Part shown: positions 1 to 9,700 of the stretch, piece after piece
Layout of the letters: each line of letters begins with the position of its first letter
How positions within the stretch are numbered: the stretch's first letter is position 1
Assembly: GCF_026626705.1 (NCBI RefSeq)
Contig: NZ_JAPNKC010000001.1
Location: forward strand, 12,835,001-12,899,000
DNA length: 64,000 nucleotides
From: Pyxidicoccus sp. MSG2
GTDB taxonomy: Bacteria > Myxococcota > Myxococcia > Myxococcales > Myxococcaceae
Direction: 5' to 3'
Made by a program: the position numbers and the translations under genes
The notes under the pieces: model-generated
Database searches by the model: none
Told to the model about the DNA's origin: nothing
The model's input: the letters and a program-made list of their open reading frames with translations, nothing else

Positions 1-651
1 TTCGTGGCGTGGCTGCTGAAGCTGGCCCACCAGGGCGCCACGCTGGTCAACGGCCCGCACGCCGCCAGCGTCATGCAATACAAGCCCTTCCAGCTCCACG
101 CGCTGCGCAGCCTCGGTGCGCGGGTGCCGCGCACGCTCATCTCCAATGACCCGGCCGCCATCCGCGCCTTCCACGCCGAGGTGAAGGACGTCATCTTCAA
201 GCCCATCATGGGCGGCGCCATCACGCGCACGCTCGATGCCGAGGCGCTGGAGCGACTGGAGGCCGTCACGGCCTCGCCCGTCATCTTCCAGGAGCGGGTG
301 CGTGGCGACGACCTGCGCATCATGCTCGTGGGTGACGAGGTCGTCTCGTGCGTGGCCATCGAGACGCCCGAGCAGCACCTCGACTTCCGGGCGGACCCCA
401 TCTACAGCGAGGGCCAGGCCAGCTACCGCGAGGTGCCGCTGCCCGAGCCGGTGAAGGACTTCTGCCGCCGGGCGGCGCGCGCGTGCGGCCTCACGTTCGC
501 CGGCATCGACATCAAGCACCACGGAGACGACTACGTCTTCCTGGAGCTCAACAGCTCGCCCATCTACCTCGACGTGGAGGTGAAGCTCGGGCACCCCATC
601 AGCCGCACCATCGCGAAGGCCGTGGTGGAAGGTGCGCGCACCGCGCGGTAG
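1..651 (+). CDS. ATP-grasp (RimK-like) protein, 5' end missing
   Basis: The reading frame is open to the first base of the window, so this is the C-terminal part of a longer gene; the in-frame GTG at 4 is probably internal. ATP-grasp features are visible: a KPIMGG nucleotide-binding lysine segment, FQERVRGDDLRI (the core strand seen in RimK and glutathione-synthetase-like ligases), and a late DIK...LELNSSP segment in which Glu and Asn would bind Mg2+. Such enzymes join a carboxylate to an amine or thiol through an acyl phosphate. The substrate cannot be told, because the N-terminal substrate-binding domain lies outside the window. It ends 85 bp before a LysR-type regulator on the same strand. 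Confidence 0.75.
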   Translation, partial: FVAWLLKLAHQGATLVNGPHAASVMQYKPFQLHALRSLGARVPRTLISNDPAAIRAFHAEVKDVIFKPIMGGAITRTLDAEALERLEAVTASPVIFQERVRGDDLRIMLVGDEVVSCVAIETPEQHLDFRADPIYSEGQASYREVPLPEPVKDFCRRAARACGLTFAGIDIKHHGDDYVFLELNSSPIYLDVEVKLGHPISRTIAKAVVEGARTAR

Positions 652-736
652 TGACCACTCCCCCCCATCGCCGAAGTCGACGATATGCGACTCGAAGGGC
701 GTACCGTTCTCGTAGAAGCGGCAGCGAGGCAAGAGC

Positions 737-1621
737 ATGGACCTGGAAGAGCTGCGGGCCTTTCTCGATGTCGCGGAGACGGGCTCGTTCCTGGCCGCCG
801 CGGACTCCCTGGGAGTGTCGCGCACGACGTTGAGACGCCGCGTCGAGGCGCTCGAGGCTCGCGCCGGCGTACCGCTCCTCAAGAGCACCCGGTCGGGCAT
901 CGTCCTGACAGAGGCCGGCACGGTGCTCGCCCAGCGCGGGCGCATCATGATGCAGGAGACGAGCGCGTTGCTGGCGTCCATCCGCGAGGTGGGCCAGGAC
1001 CCGACGGGCCTGCTGCGGGTGGTGCTGCCCGTCGGGCTCCCGCCGCACCTGCTCACCCCGCTCTTCGGCGCGCTGCGCACCACGTACCCGCAACTGCGCG
1101 TCCACGCCCGCTTCAGCAACGACCCGCTGGGCGAGCCCCTGGACGACGTGGACATGGCGGTCCACTTCGGCGAGGCGCTGCCCAGGGGGCCGTGGCTGTC
1201 GCACGAGGTGCTGCGGGTCCGTGAAGGGTTGATTGCCAGCACGGAGTACCTGGAGCACCGGGGCGTCCCCCGCTCCATGGAGGACCTGAAGGGCCATGAG
1301 CTCTTCTCGTGGGAGGCACCGGGAGAGGACGCTCGCCTCTGGCCCTCGCTCCGTGGAGCGCTGTTCAGCGTGGAGCCAGCCCTCATCACCCCGGACATCC
1401 ACTTCATCCGCTCATGCTGCATCGCCGGGCAGGGCATCGGCCTGGTCCCCAGCGTGGAGCTGGCCGACCCCGGCGGTGCCGGAGAGGTGCTGGTGCCCGT
1501 TCTGCCCGACGTCGTGGGGCGAGAGCGCCCGCTCCGCATCAGCGTGCCCGAGGCGCTCTCCGAGATTCCCAAGGTCAAGCACGTGCTCTCGCACATCCGA
1601 GGCTTTCTCGACCCACTGTGA
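737..1621 (+). CDS. LysR-family transcriptional regulator
   Basis: A 294-residue protein of the usual LysR length. Residues 1-60 form the winged helix-turn-helix (MDLEELRAFLDVAETGSF, then SLGVSRTTLRRRVEALE), and from about residue 88 there is a periplasmic-binding-protein-like effector domain. The start is supported by a GAGG element 7 bases upstream of ATG 737. LysR proteins usually control a neighbouring or divergent gene in response to a small molecule. Here both neighbours lie on the same strand, so no divergent target is offered; the ATP-grasp gene upstream or the CHRD gene downstream are only guesses. The effector is unknown. Confidence 0.88.
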   Translation: MDLEELRAFLDVAETGSFLAAADSLGVSRTTLRRRVEALEARAGVPLLKSTRSGIVLTEAGTVLAQRGRIMMQETSALLASIREVGQDPTGLLRVVLPVGLPPHLLTPLFGALRTTYPQLRVHARFSNDPLGEPLDDVDMAVHFGEALPRGPWLSHEVLRVREGLIASTEYLEHRGVPRSMEDLKGHELFSWEAPGEDARLWPSLRGALFSVEPALITPDIHFIRSCCIAGQGIGLVPSVELADPGGAGEVLVPVLPDVVGRERPLRISVPEALSEIPKVKHVLSHIRGFLDPL

Positions 1622-1746
1622 GCCCTGGCGTCACGGAGCTTACGCGGCGCGTTGCGAGATAACGGCCATCGCCTGTCCACCTTCGGCCATCACCCACGGC
1701 CGGCCCGGGCTACTCCTGGGGTGCTCATTCCGCGCTGGAGCCCGCC

Positions 1747-2379
1747 ATGCACATGCCGACGCGTCTCGCCCTCACGGTTGCCCTGCTGACCCTGTCCGCC
1801 CACGCCAAGGAGCCCTCGGTCGGGGCGACGACCTTCACCGTCTACGAGGCCTTCCTCAGCCCCGCGCAGGAGCCCGGTGAGGAGTCGGAGACGCCGAAGC
1901 TGCTGGAGAAGAGCCTGGGGGCCACGGCGCCGTCCACGCCGCGCGAGAGTCGCAAGTCCCGGGGCTGGGGACAGGTCCGGTTCGCCAAGGACCTGAGCCG
2001 GGCCTACGTCGACGTGCAGATTGACGGGGTGAATCCCGCCGACATCCTCATGTTCCACATCCACTGCGGTCCGCCCGGAGTGCTGGGCCCCGTCGTGGTG
2101 AACCTCGGTGAGCACGGCAGCCTGCCGACGACGTTGGCCAGTGGGAAGATGTCCCTGGAGCTCACCAACAAGGACATCGTCTTCATCAAGGACATGAAGG
2201 GCATGAAGGCCGGACTGCCGGAGAGCTGCCCCGCCGAGCTGGGGTTCGCGACCCAGACGAAGACGATTGCCGGCCTGGAGTCCCTGGCGAAGAAGGGCGT
2301 GCTCTACTTCAACCTCCACACCAAGGCGCACACCTACTACGGCGAGATGCGCGGGCAGATCTACGCCGCCCAGCCGTAG
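1747..2379 (+). CDS. secreted CHRD-domain protein
   Basis: A 210-residue protein with an N-terminal signal peptide (MHMPTRLALTVALLTLSAHA, cleavage after AHA). The rest matches the CHRD fold first described in chordin: an YVDVQIDGVN strand, the hallmark FHIHCGPPGVLGPV and a closing YFNLHTKAHTYYGEMRGQI. Bacterial CHRD proteins are exported beta-sandwich proteins with no settled function. A GGAG 5 bases before ATG 1747 serves as ribosome-binding site; ATG 1753 is an alternative. The gene is monocistronic and converges on a lipoprotein gene across a hairpin. Confidence 0.85.
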   Translation: MHMPTRLALTVALLTLSAHAKEPSVGATTFTVYEAFLSPAQEPGEESETPKLLEKSLGATAPSTPRESRKSRGWGQVRFAKDLSRAYVDVQIDGVNPADILMFHIHCGPPGVLGPVVVNLGEHGSLPTTLASGKMSLELTNKDIVFIKDMKGMKAGLPESCPAELGFATQTKTIAGLESLAKKGVLYFNLHTKAHTYYGEMRGQIYAAQP

Positions 2380-2407
2380 ACGCCTGGCAGCTCGCGCGGC
2401 CCGCGCC

Positions 2408-2441
2408 GTGGCGGCTCCTCTCGCACGAGCGGAGCTGCCAC
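2408..2441. terminator. hairpin between convergent genes
   Basis: GTGGCGGCTCC (2408-2418) pairs with GGAGCTGCCAC (2431-2441) with one G-U wobble. It lies between the CHRD gene (plus, ends 2379) and the lipoprotein gene (minus, ends 2466), where a two-way terminator is expected. There is no clear T tract on either strand, so termination efficiency is uncertain. Confidence 0.5.
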
Positions 2442-2465
2442 CTTCAGCACGACGAAGCCCGTCGC

Positions 2466-3083
2466 TCAGTACGCGACGACGGTGCGCGGCGTGGTGCTGG
2501 TGAAGAAGTCCGCGTAGGTGGCGACGTAGTTGCCGCCGCTGCCCGTCTCGCCGCTGATGACCCCGGTCTTGGTGCCGCTCGCCGTGAGGGTGGTGCCATC
2601 CGCGAGGATGGCCAGCGAACCCGTGTAGATGCGGCCCGAGCCGAACATGCCCGCCGAGAGGCCCTCGCTGCGCACGAAGGTCATCGTCTCCGGGTCCACG
2701 TGCAGGAGGGACAGCAGGCTGGGCGCGCTCCCGCTCGGGGAGGACTTGTAGACGTAGCTCACCGCCACGCCCAGGTCGTTGGCCGCCAGGGACAGGACGG
2801 GCGAGAAGCTGGTGGACGAGCCCAGCAGCAGGCTCGCCTGGGCCCACGGGCACGTGGCCGAGGCCGCCCGGTTCAGCCGCACGTCATAGACCGGAGGCAG
2901 CGTGCCCGGCCGCTGGATGGAGAAGATGTTGAAGCTGCACCCACGGGAGGTCCCCGCCGTCAGCCCCGCCTCCTGTGTGGCCAGCTCCGCACCCGGCTCC
3001 TGCTGAGACTGGGGCTCCTGGCCTCCACACGCGACGAGTGCGACCGAGACACAAAGGTAGACACCACGCTTGAACATTTCCAT
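2466..3083 (-). CDS. lipoprotein of unknown function
   Basis: A 205-residue protein beginning MEMFKRGVYLCVSVALVAC, a lipoprotein signal with the acylated cysteine in VAC-GG. The start at 3083 is chosen because AAGGAGG stands 10 bases upstream; an in-frame ATG at 3125 lies upstream of that site and would precede the signal. The mature part is rich in Ser, Thr and Gly with alternating hydrophobic strands, as in an extracytoplasmic beta-rich protein, but I recognise no family. It is transcribed away from the expansin gene across a 121-bp AT-richer divergent region. Confidence 0.7.
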   Translation of the reverse strand: MEMFKRGVYLCVSVALVACGGQEPQSQQEPGAELATQEAGLTAGTSRGCSFNIFSIQRPGTLPPVYDVRLNRAASATCPWAQASLLLGSSTSFSPVLSLAANDLGVAVSYVYKSSPSGSAPSLLSLLHVDPETMTFVRSEGLSAGMFGSGRIYTGSLAILADGTTLTASGTKTGVISGETGSGGNYVATYADFFTSTTPRTVVAY

Positions 3084-3165
3084 GCGCTTGCAGCCTCCTT
3101 GATTGAGAGGCGCGCAAGGTACCAATCTTGAGAGTCATTGCATTAACAATCTGTCTGCTACAGGA

Positions 3166-3195
3166 CTGATAGCCAGCGCCGTTTGCGGGTATGAT
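3166..3195 (+). promoter_or_regulatory. promoter of the expansin gene (leaderless layout)
   Basis: CTGATA (3166-3171) and TATGAT (3190-3195) are separated by 18 bases. The -10 box differs from TATAAT at one position. The expected transcription start, near 3202, is only about three bases before ATG 3205, and there is no Shine-Dalgarno sequence in between, so the mRNA would be leaderless. Confidence 0.5.
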
Positions 3196-3204
3196 TCACG
3201 GCGT

Positions 3205-3900
3205 ATGCGCTCACTCCGCTCCCAGTCCCGATCCCTCCTCCTTCCCCTCGCCGCCGCATTCCTCGCATGTGGTGCGTGCAGCAACGACCCTTCCGGCGGC
3301 GGCACGCCGCTGGGTGAGGAGGTGAAAGGCATCGCCACCTTCTACGACGCCACCGGCGCCGGCAATTGCAGCTACGAGGCCGGCGGCGACCTGATGGTGG
3401 CGGCCATGAACACGCCCCAGTACGACGACAGCGCGGCGTGCGGCATGTGCGTGGACGTCCAGGGCCCCAAGGGCAACGTCCGCGTGCGAATCGTGGACCG
3501 CTGCCCGGAGTGCGACACCGGCCACCTGGACCTGAGCCGCGAGGCCTTCGCGAAGATCGCCGACATGCAGGCCGGCCGCGTCAACATCACCTGGACGCCG
3601 GTGTCCTGCGATGTGGCCGGCAACCTCGAGTACCACTTCAAGAACGGCAGCAACGCGTGGTGGACCGCCATCCAGGTCCGCAACCACCGGCTGCCCATCA
3701 AGAAGCTGGAGTGGAAGCGCGGCACCGGCGGGTGGAACGACGTGCCCCGCGAGGACTACAACTACTTCGTCAACGGCAACGGCATGGGCGACGGCAGCTT
3801 CCAGCTCCGCGTCACCGCCTCCGACGGCCAGCAGGTGGAGGACACGCTCCAGAAGGTGCTCGACGACGACAGCGTCGAGGGCTCCAGCCAGTTCCGCTGA
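3205..3900 (+). CDS. bacterial expansin (EXLX-type)
   Basis: A 231-residue exported protein with a signal peptide ending near FLACGACS, probably a lipoprotein (LAC). Residues about 35-130 form the six-stranded double-psi barrel: GIATFYDATG, CGMCVDVQGP, VRIVDRCPEC and GHLDLSREAF, the last containing the Asp needed for wall loosening. Residues about 140-225 match the CBM63 domain of Bacillus EXLX1: an adjacent W-W pair in NAWWTAIQVRNH, then DYNYFV. Expansins loosen cellulose and wall glycan networks without hydrolysis. ATG 3205 is the start: the longer frame from 3103 adds a segment with poor codon bias that overlaps the promoter. Cysteine pairs in the barrel suggest disulphides. Confidence 0.9.
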   Translation: MRSLRSQSRSLLLPLAAAFLACGACSNDPSGGGTPLGEEVKGIATFYDATGAGNCSYEAGGDLMVAAMNTPQYDDSAACGMCVDVQGPKGNVRVRIVDRCPECDTGHLDLSREAFAKIADMQAGRVNITWTPVSCDVAGNLEYHFKNGSNAWWTAIQVRNHRLPIKKLEWKRGTGGWNDVPREDYNYFVNGNGMGDGSFQLRVTASDGQQVEDTLQKVLDDDSVEGSSQFR

Positions 3901-3964
3901 CACCTGATACGCTCCTGTCCTCAGGTTGCAGTTGCATCAAGCCGGCACTTGGACAGGAGGACCC

Positions 3965-6727
3965 TTGAGCAAGACGTCACGAATGACGATTCGGCTCCTC
4001 TGGCTGATGGCCCTGGCCACCGCCACGAGCGCATGTCTGGGAGTGCGCGGCGCCCCTCGCTTCGGAGCCATGCGGACGGACTCGCGCCCCTTGGAGTTCC
4101 GTCACGACATCCGCCTGTACACCGTCGACAACGGAATGACCGTGGTCCTGTTGCCAGACAGGCGCACCAACCTGGTCACGGTCGATGCCCGCTACCTCGT
4201 CGGGGCCGCGGACGACCCCGCCGGGCGGGCCGGCCTGGCGCACCTGGTCGAGCACCTGACCTTCGAGGCCCGGACCGACAAGAACCGGGCCAGCATCAAG
4301 GACCTCCTCGGCGAGGCGGCCCTCTACAGCAATGCCTTCACCAGCCACGACGTCACCCACTACACGGCCACGGCGCTCGCGCACCGGCTGCAGGACGTGC
4401 TCGAGCTGGAGGCGCAGCGCCTGGAGATGAACTGCGAGCTGCTCGACGACGCGGTCTTCCGCCGCGAGCGCGACGTGGTGTTGGAGGAATCCGCCGAGCG
4501 GCGCACGCCATGGAGCGACCTCAACCTGGACGTCATGCGCGCGGTGTGGGGCGAGCTCCACCCGTATGCCCGTGGACTCGGCACGCGCGAGGTCGCGAAT
4601 GCGACCCGGGATGAAGTCTGCGGCTTCCTCGGCAACCACTACGCACCGGACCGGCTGATGCTGGTCGTCACGGGTGACTTCGACCCCGACCAGGCCGCCC
4701 AGGTGATTGCCAGACGCTTCGCCCAGGACACGTGGAAGAGCAACGCCCGGCGAGCCCCCGTCCAGGAGGCCCGGCTCACGGGCACCCGCTCCCGTCATCG
4801 TGCCGACGTCGAAGATGCGGTGGCGATGGTCTTCTTCCCGGCGCCTCCCTGGGGAGGCGCCGACGCGGTGCTGCACCTGCTGGCGCTCAATCAGTTTCGC
4901 CGGGTGATGGGCGAGGCCTCGGAAGAGGAGGACTGGATCACCGGCGTGGACGTCTCCACCGCGGGCGCGGGGCAGGCGCGGTTGATTCGCATCATGCTCT
5001 CCGTTGATGACCCCAAGCACCTGGACGCCGCGGTCGACGAGGTCTTCGAGCGCGCACCCACGATGTTCGAAGAGGTCCATCCGTACGTAGCCGCGAGGCT
5101 GCTCGGCAAGCTCCAGACCGGCTACGTGGCGGCCTACGAGTCGTTCGAGGACCGGGGCGCCTGGCTCGGTGACTACCTGACCTATACGCGTCACGACCGC
5201 TTCATGGTGCCCGAGATGGAAGTCCTGGCGCGCACCTCCATGGTGGACGCCGACCGCTATGCCCGGGAGAGGTTCGTCCGGAACAAGAGCCACGTCGCCC
5301 TGGTGGAACCCAGTGGCAAGCCAGCGACCGCCACACCGGCAACCGTGGCCTCGGACCGCGAGCCCGACCTCGCTCCGTGGCGGGCAGCCGTGGATGCAGC
5401 GGAGGCGCAGCAGCCGCTACCCGCGCCGGCCTCGCGCGGCCACGGCGCCGTCGAAGAGCAGCTCCTGGACAATGGGCTCCGTGTCCTCCTGGCGCCGGAC
5501 CCCACCAGCGCGCTGGTCGATGTGCGGTTGGTGTTCCCGTATGGCGACGCGGCGGACCCGTCCGAGCGCCGTGGCCGGGCCGTCGCGGCCGCCTCCTTGC
5601 TGGAGCCCGACCCGAATCATCTCTATGCAACCGGCGACTCGTTGCTGATCGGGTGGGGCTTGAGCACCGGCACCCAGCTGGACACCGATGTCTCGGAGAC
5701 CTCCACTGTGTTCGTGGCGCGCGGCGCCTCCAACCTGGCGGACTGGCACGTGTGGCGGCTGTCATGGCTCATCGACCAGTGCGTCTATTCGAGCAACACC
5801 GTGACGGCCTTCCGCGACGGCGCCGTTCGCGCCAGCAGCAAGGACGCCGATCCAGCGGGGGTGCTGGGCCGGCAGCTCCTGTTCGGAGCCGGGCATCCCT
5901 ATGCGACTCCGCCTCCGACCGGCGATGCGTGGAGCTGGCTGACCCGGGACGAGCTGGAGCGCTACCGCCTGACGCACTACGTGCCGCGCGGGGCCACGCT
6001 GCTCGTCACCGGCGGCTTCGACGCCGCGGCGATGCGAAAGCATGTCCAGACGCTGTTCGGCCCGTGGTCCGATGCGCCCTCCGAGCGGCCCGTGCCGCTC
6101 CCCGCCGCCCAGCCCGAGTGGGGACCGAGCTGGGTGGGAACGAGGGACGCGACCCGGACGCAGGTGGGGCTGGAGGTGGCGTTCGCGACCGCGTCCGACC
6201 CCGACCGCAATCTGGCCGCGCGGCGCGTCCTGAGCGAGATGGTCAGGGACCGGCTGCGGATCGTCCGCGAGGGCATGGGGGCCTCCTACGGCGTGCAGGT
6301 GTCCTACGCCGCGGGGACCGGCGGCGGCGCGTTCTACATCGAGAGCGAGCTCGCTCCGGCGCGGGCGGCGAAGGCCGCGAGCGCCATCGTCTCCGAGCTC
6401 GATGCGCTGCGCACCGGAGCCGGCACCATGGTGGAGGACTTCGTGAGGGCGCGGCGCCGCGCACTGGCCACCGCGATGGCGGACACCGCGGACGTGAGCG
6501 CCCGGGCGGACAGGCTCGAATACAGCGTGCGCAAGGGCCTGCCCATCGACCACCTCGACCAGGTCGCGCTCGCCATCAGCAAGGTCACCCCGGCCGAGGT
6601 CGCCGCCGTGGCGGCCGCCGACCTCGCCTCCCGCCACAGGGTGGTCTCGGTCACCGCTCCCGGCGACCGCCTGGACGAGGTCTTCACCGCGCTGAAGGCG
6701 ACGGGGCCCCGCATCTTCGACAAGTAG
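3965..6727 (+). CDS. M16-family zinc peptidase, exported lipoprotein
   Basis: Start chosen at TTG 3965, four bases after GGAGG. This gives a 920-residue protein with a lipoprotein signal (ALATATSAC, Cys near residue 24); ATG 3983 is an alternative but is too far from the ribosome-binding site. The first M16 half has the inverted zinc motif HLVEH (about residues 93-97) and the third ligand about 77 residues later in RDVVLEESAE. The second half (from about residue 485, LLDNGLRVLLAPD) keeps the fold but lacks HxxEH, as in the usual active/inactive pairs of pitrilysin-like enzymes. Placement is probably periplasmic, anchored to a membrane. It converges closely (10 bp) on the giant ATPase gene. 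Confidence 0.9.
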   Translation: MSKTSRMTIRLLWLMALATATSACLGVRGAPRFGAMRTDSRPLEFRHDIRLYTVDNGMTVVLLPDRRTNLVTVDARYLVGAADDPAGRAGLAHLVEHLTFEARTDKNRASIKDLLGEAALYSNAFTSHDVTHYTATALAHRLQDVLELEAQRLEMNCELLDDAVFRRERDVVLEESAERRTPWSDLNLDVMRAVWGELHPYARGLGTREVANATRDEVCGFLGNHYAPDRLMLVVTGDFDPDQAAQVIARRFAQDTWKSNARRAPVQEARLTGTRSRHRADVEDAVAMVFFPAPPWGGADAVLHLLALNQFRRVMGEASEEEDWITGVDVSTAGAGQARLIRIMLSVDDPKHLDAAVDEVFERAPTMFEEVHPYVAARLLGKLQTGYVAAYESFEDRGAWLGDYLTYTRHDRFMVPEMEVLARTSMVDADRYARERFVRNKSHVALVEPSGKPATATPATVASDREPDLAPWRAAVDAAEAQQPLPAPASRGHGAVEEQLLDNGLRVLLAPDPTSALVDVRLVFPYGDAADPSERRGRAVAAASLLEPDPNHLYATGDSLLIGWGLSTGTQLDTDVSETSTVFVARGASNLADWHVWRLSWLIDQCVYSSNTVTAFRDGAVRASSKDADPAGVLGRQLLFGAGHPYATPPPTGDAWSWLTRDELERYRLTHYVPRGATLLVTGGFDAAAMRKHVQTLFGPWSDAPSERPVPLPAAQPEWGPSWVGTRDATRTQVGLEVAFATASDPDRNLAARRVLSEMVRDRLRIVREGMGASYGVQVSYAAGTGGGAFYIESELAPARAAKAASAIVSELDALRTGAGTMVEDFVRARRRALATAMADTADVSARADRLEYSVRKGLPIDHLDQVALAISKVTPAEVAAVAAADLASRHRVVSVTAPGDRLDEVFTALKATGPRIFDK

Positions 6728-6737
6728 GGACCACGCC

Positions 6738-9700
6738 CTACCGGCGCAGCATGGAGCGGAGGAGCTCCAGGGCCTCCGTCACGTTCTGCCAGACCTGGAG
6801 CGACTTGACGCCCTCTCCCTCTCCCTGAATGGCGCGCCGCGAGGCCCGCTCCAGGGGGAGGAGCACGCCCTCCACCAGCTCGATCTGCCGGCTCAGCTCC
6901 GCCGGAGACGGCCCGGCGATGGCCGTGCGCTGGAGCGCCTCGGCGGGCACGCTCGCCGACACATTCACCGGCCGCTCCGCCAGCGCGGCGATGGCCCGCG
7001 AGAGCTGCTCCATGTAGGGCCCGAAGTCCGGCGCGGGCGACTGCGCCGCCACCACGGCCGGGGCCGCCGGCTGCTGCGCCTGCACCGCCACCCGCTCCGT
7101 GAGCGCCTTGAGGAGCTGCGCCAGATGCTTGAGGTACGGCGCCATGTCCGTGGCCGGCGTCGCGGCCGGCGCGGGAGGAGGCGTGTCCTTCACCTCGCGG
7201 CCCACCTTCGCCACCTCCAGCACGGCGTCGCGCAGGGACTCCAGATGGGGCAGCACGTCCTCCGCCGGATTCGTCTGCTGCTCGCCGCCGCGCGCCACCT
7301 GCGAGGCCGCCTGCACCACCGCGTCGCGCACCGCGCCGAGCTGCTCCTCGATTCCACTGAGCTGGCCGGTGACGCGGGCCACGGGGTCGTCCTCCTTGCC
7401 CCCCATGCGCTTCACGCGCGCGAAGCCCTGCTTGATGTCCTCCCAGCGCTTCGCCTTCTCCGGCGTCAGCCGGCCGCGCATCTCCGCCAGCTTGAGCAGG
7501 TTCTGCTCCGCCGCCGTGGTGAGCGTCTGCGACTCGCCCTGGTAGTGGTCGTCGATGAGCCGCTCCAGCTCGGCGTCCGTCATCGCCGCGACGACCTTCT
7601 CCGTGAGCTTGTTCATGTTGCGGTAGCTGCCCTGCAACTTGAACGCGGGCTCGCTGCGGAAGCGCTCGTCCTGCGCCGCCGAGGCGATGTACTGCATGTT
7701 CACCTTCAGCAGCACCTTCTGCACGGTGAACATGCGCTGGAACACCGCGACGATTTCCTGCAGCTCCGCCGCCGCGTAGCCGTGCTTCAGCTCGCCCGCG
7801 GGCACCTCCTCGCCCTGCGCCATGCGGATGAGGCGGTGCGTGTCGGCAGGCTCTCGCGTGGCCAGCGGCGCCGTCGCCAGGTTGGAGGTCAGCGCGTTCT
7901 CGATGTAGCTGAGCGCGAACAGGTGCTCCTTCCCGTCGAGGATGTCACCCAGGTTGTAGGTGTCCGCGCGGTTGGCGAGCATGTCCGGAATGCGGAAGCG
8001 CTCGCCCGTCTCCGTGTACGGGTTGCCCGCCATGACGACGCAGAACTTCTTGCCGCGAAGGTCGTACGTGCGCGTCCGGCCGTTCCACACGCCCTCGATG
8101 CGGCGCTGGCCGTCGCAGAGCGAGATGAACTTCTGGAGCAGCTCCGGGTCCGTGTGCTGGATGTCGTCGAGGTAGAGCATCACGTTGTTGCCCATCTCGA
8201 AAGACAGGTTGATGCGCTCCACCTCCTGGCGGGACGTCGCGTTGGGCGCTTCCGCCGGGTCCAGCGACTTCACCGCGTGGCCCAGCGCGGGGCCGTTCAC
8301 CTTGACGAAGGTGAGGCCCAGCCGGCTGGCCACGTACTCCATCAGCGTCGTCTTGCCGTAGCCCGGCGGCGACATGAGCAGCAGCATGCCCATGCGGTCC
8401 GTGCGCTTGCCCTCGCCCGCCGCGCCGAGCTGCTTGGCCAGGTTGGCGCCGATGAGCGGCAGGTACACCTCGTCGATGAGCCGGTTGCGCACGAACGAGC
8501 TGAGCACCTTCGGAGACAGCTCCTCCAGCCGCAGCTTGCGACGCTCGCGGTCCAGCAAGTCACGCAGCATGGCGCGGTAGGCCTGGTACTGCGGCACCCG
8601 CACCTGCCGGAACTCACCCGTGCGGGCGAGGAACTCGTCCAGGCGCACGGACAGCTTCCGGTCCTGGATGCGCGGGTGGTTGCCCAACAGCGCCGTGACT
8701 TCGGTGGCCGTCAGCGCGCCCGCCGGCTCGCGGTCCAGCTTGCGCTCGGTGAGCAGCAGCACCGCCGTCTCCAGCGCCACGTGCGCCCACGCGCCGGGGC
8801 CCTCCTCGCGCTTCGTCAGGTACGCGTCCACCCACGCGCGCGAAATCTCCAGCCGCGAGCCCAGGTCCTTCTCCAGCCCGCGCAGGTCGTCCTCGAAGGC
8901 CGAGCGCGAGCCCTGCCTGTCCAACTGCCCCAGGAACAGGTCCTTGAGCGCCAGGGCCTCGCCGCTGGTGGTGAAGCGCGGGCGCTCCACGCCCAGTTCC
9001 TCCACGAGGTAGCGGCCCGCCTGCCGCGCCTCCGCGGGCGAGTGCCCGAGGCCGTGCGAGGTGAGGAACGCGGCCACGCGCTCGCCCAACTCGGTGCCCA
9101 GGTCCGCCAGCCCGCCGGTGGAGGCGAAGGTGGTGCGCAGCCGCGAGAGGCTGCGCGCGCGCCGGTGGAACAGCGCCCGGCCCGCCTCGTCCGTGTCGAA
9201 GGCCCAGAACAGCGCGGCCCAGGCGCGAGGCACCGGGGCGAAGCGCAGGAGGCCCGCGCCCTGGTGCAGGTGGAGCAACTTCTCCAGCAGCGCCGCCGCG
9301 TCCGCGTCGTGCACGCCGCGCTCGTAGCCCTCGTCGAAGCGGTCCGCCGAGTACGCACGCACCTTCTCCAGCAGTGCGCCGCCCACCGTGGCTTCATGCA
9401 GGGCCGTCAGCGTCAGCCCGCCCTTCCCGTCCTCCGCGTCGGCCAGGACGCACGCGGCCAGGTACTCCGCCCGGTACATGTCGCGCGACTCGGAGACGAG
9501 GTGCTGCTCCCAGAGCTCGCGGTACTTCAAGAGCTCCGGGTCCTCCACCTTCTGCGAGTAGTCCGTGCCGGTGAGCTGCAGGTACAGCGCGCCCTCGCGC
9601 GGCACCAGCGTCAGCTCCAGCGGCTGCGTGTTCACGTTGAAGCGGAACGCGCCCAGCTTGATGAGCGAGTCGCCGTCCGCGAACAGGTCCTGCCTGTCGC

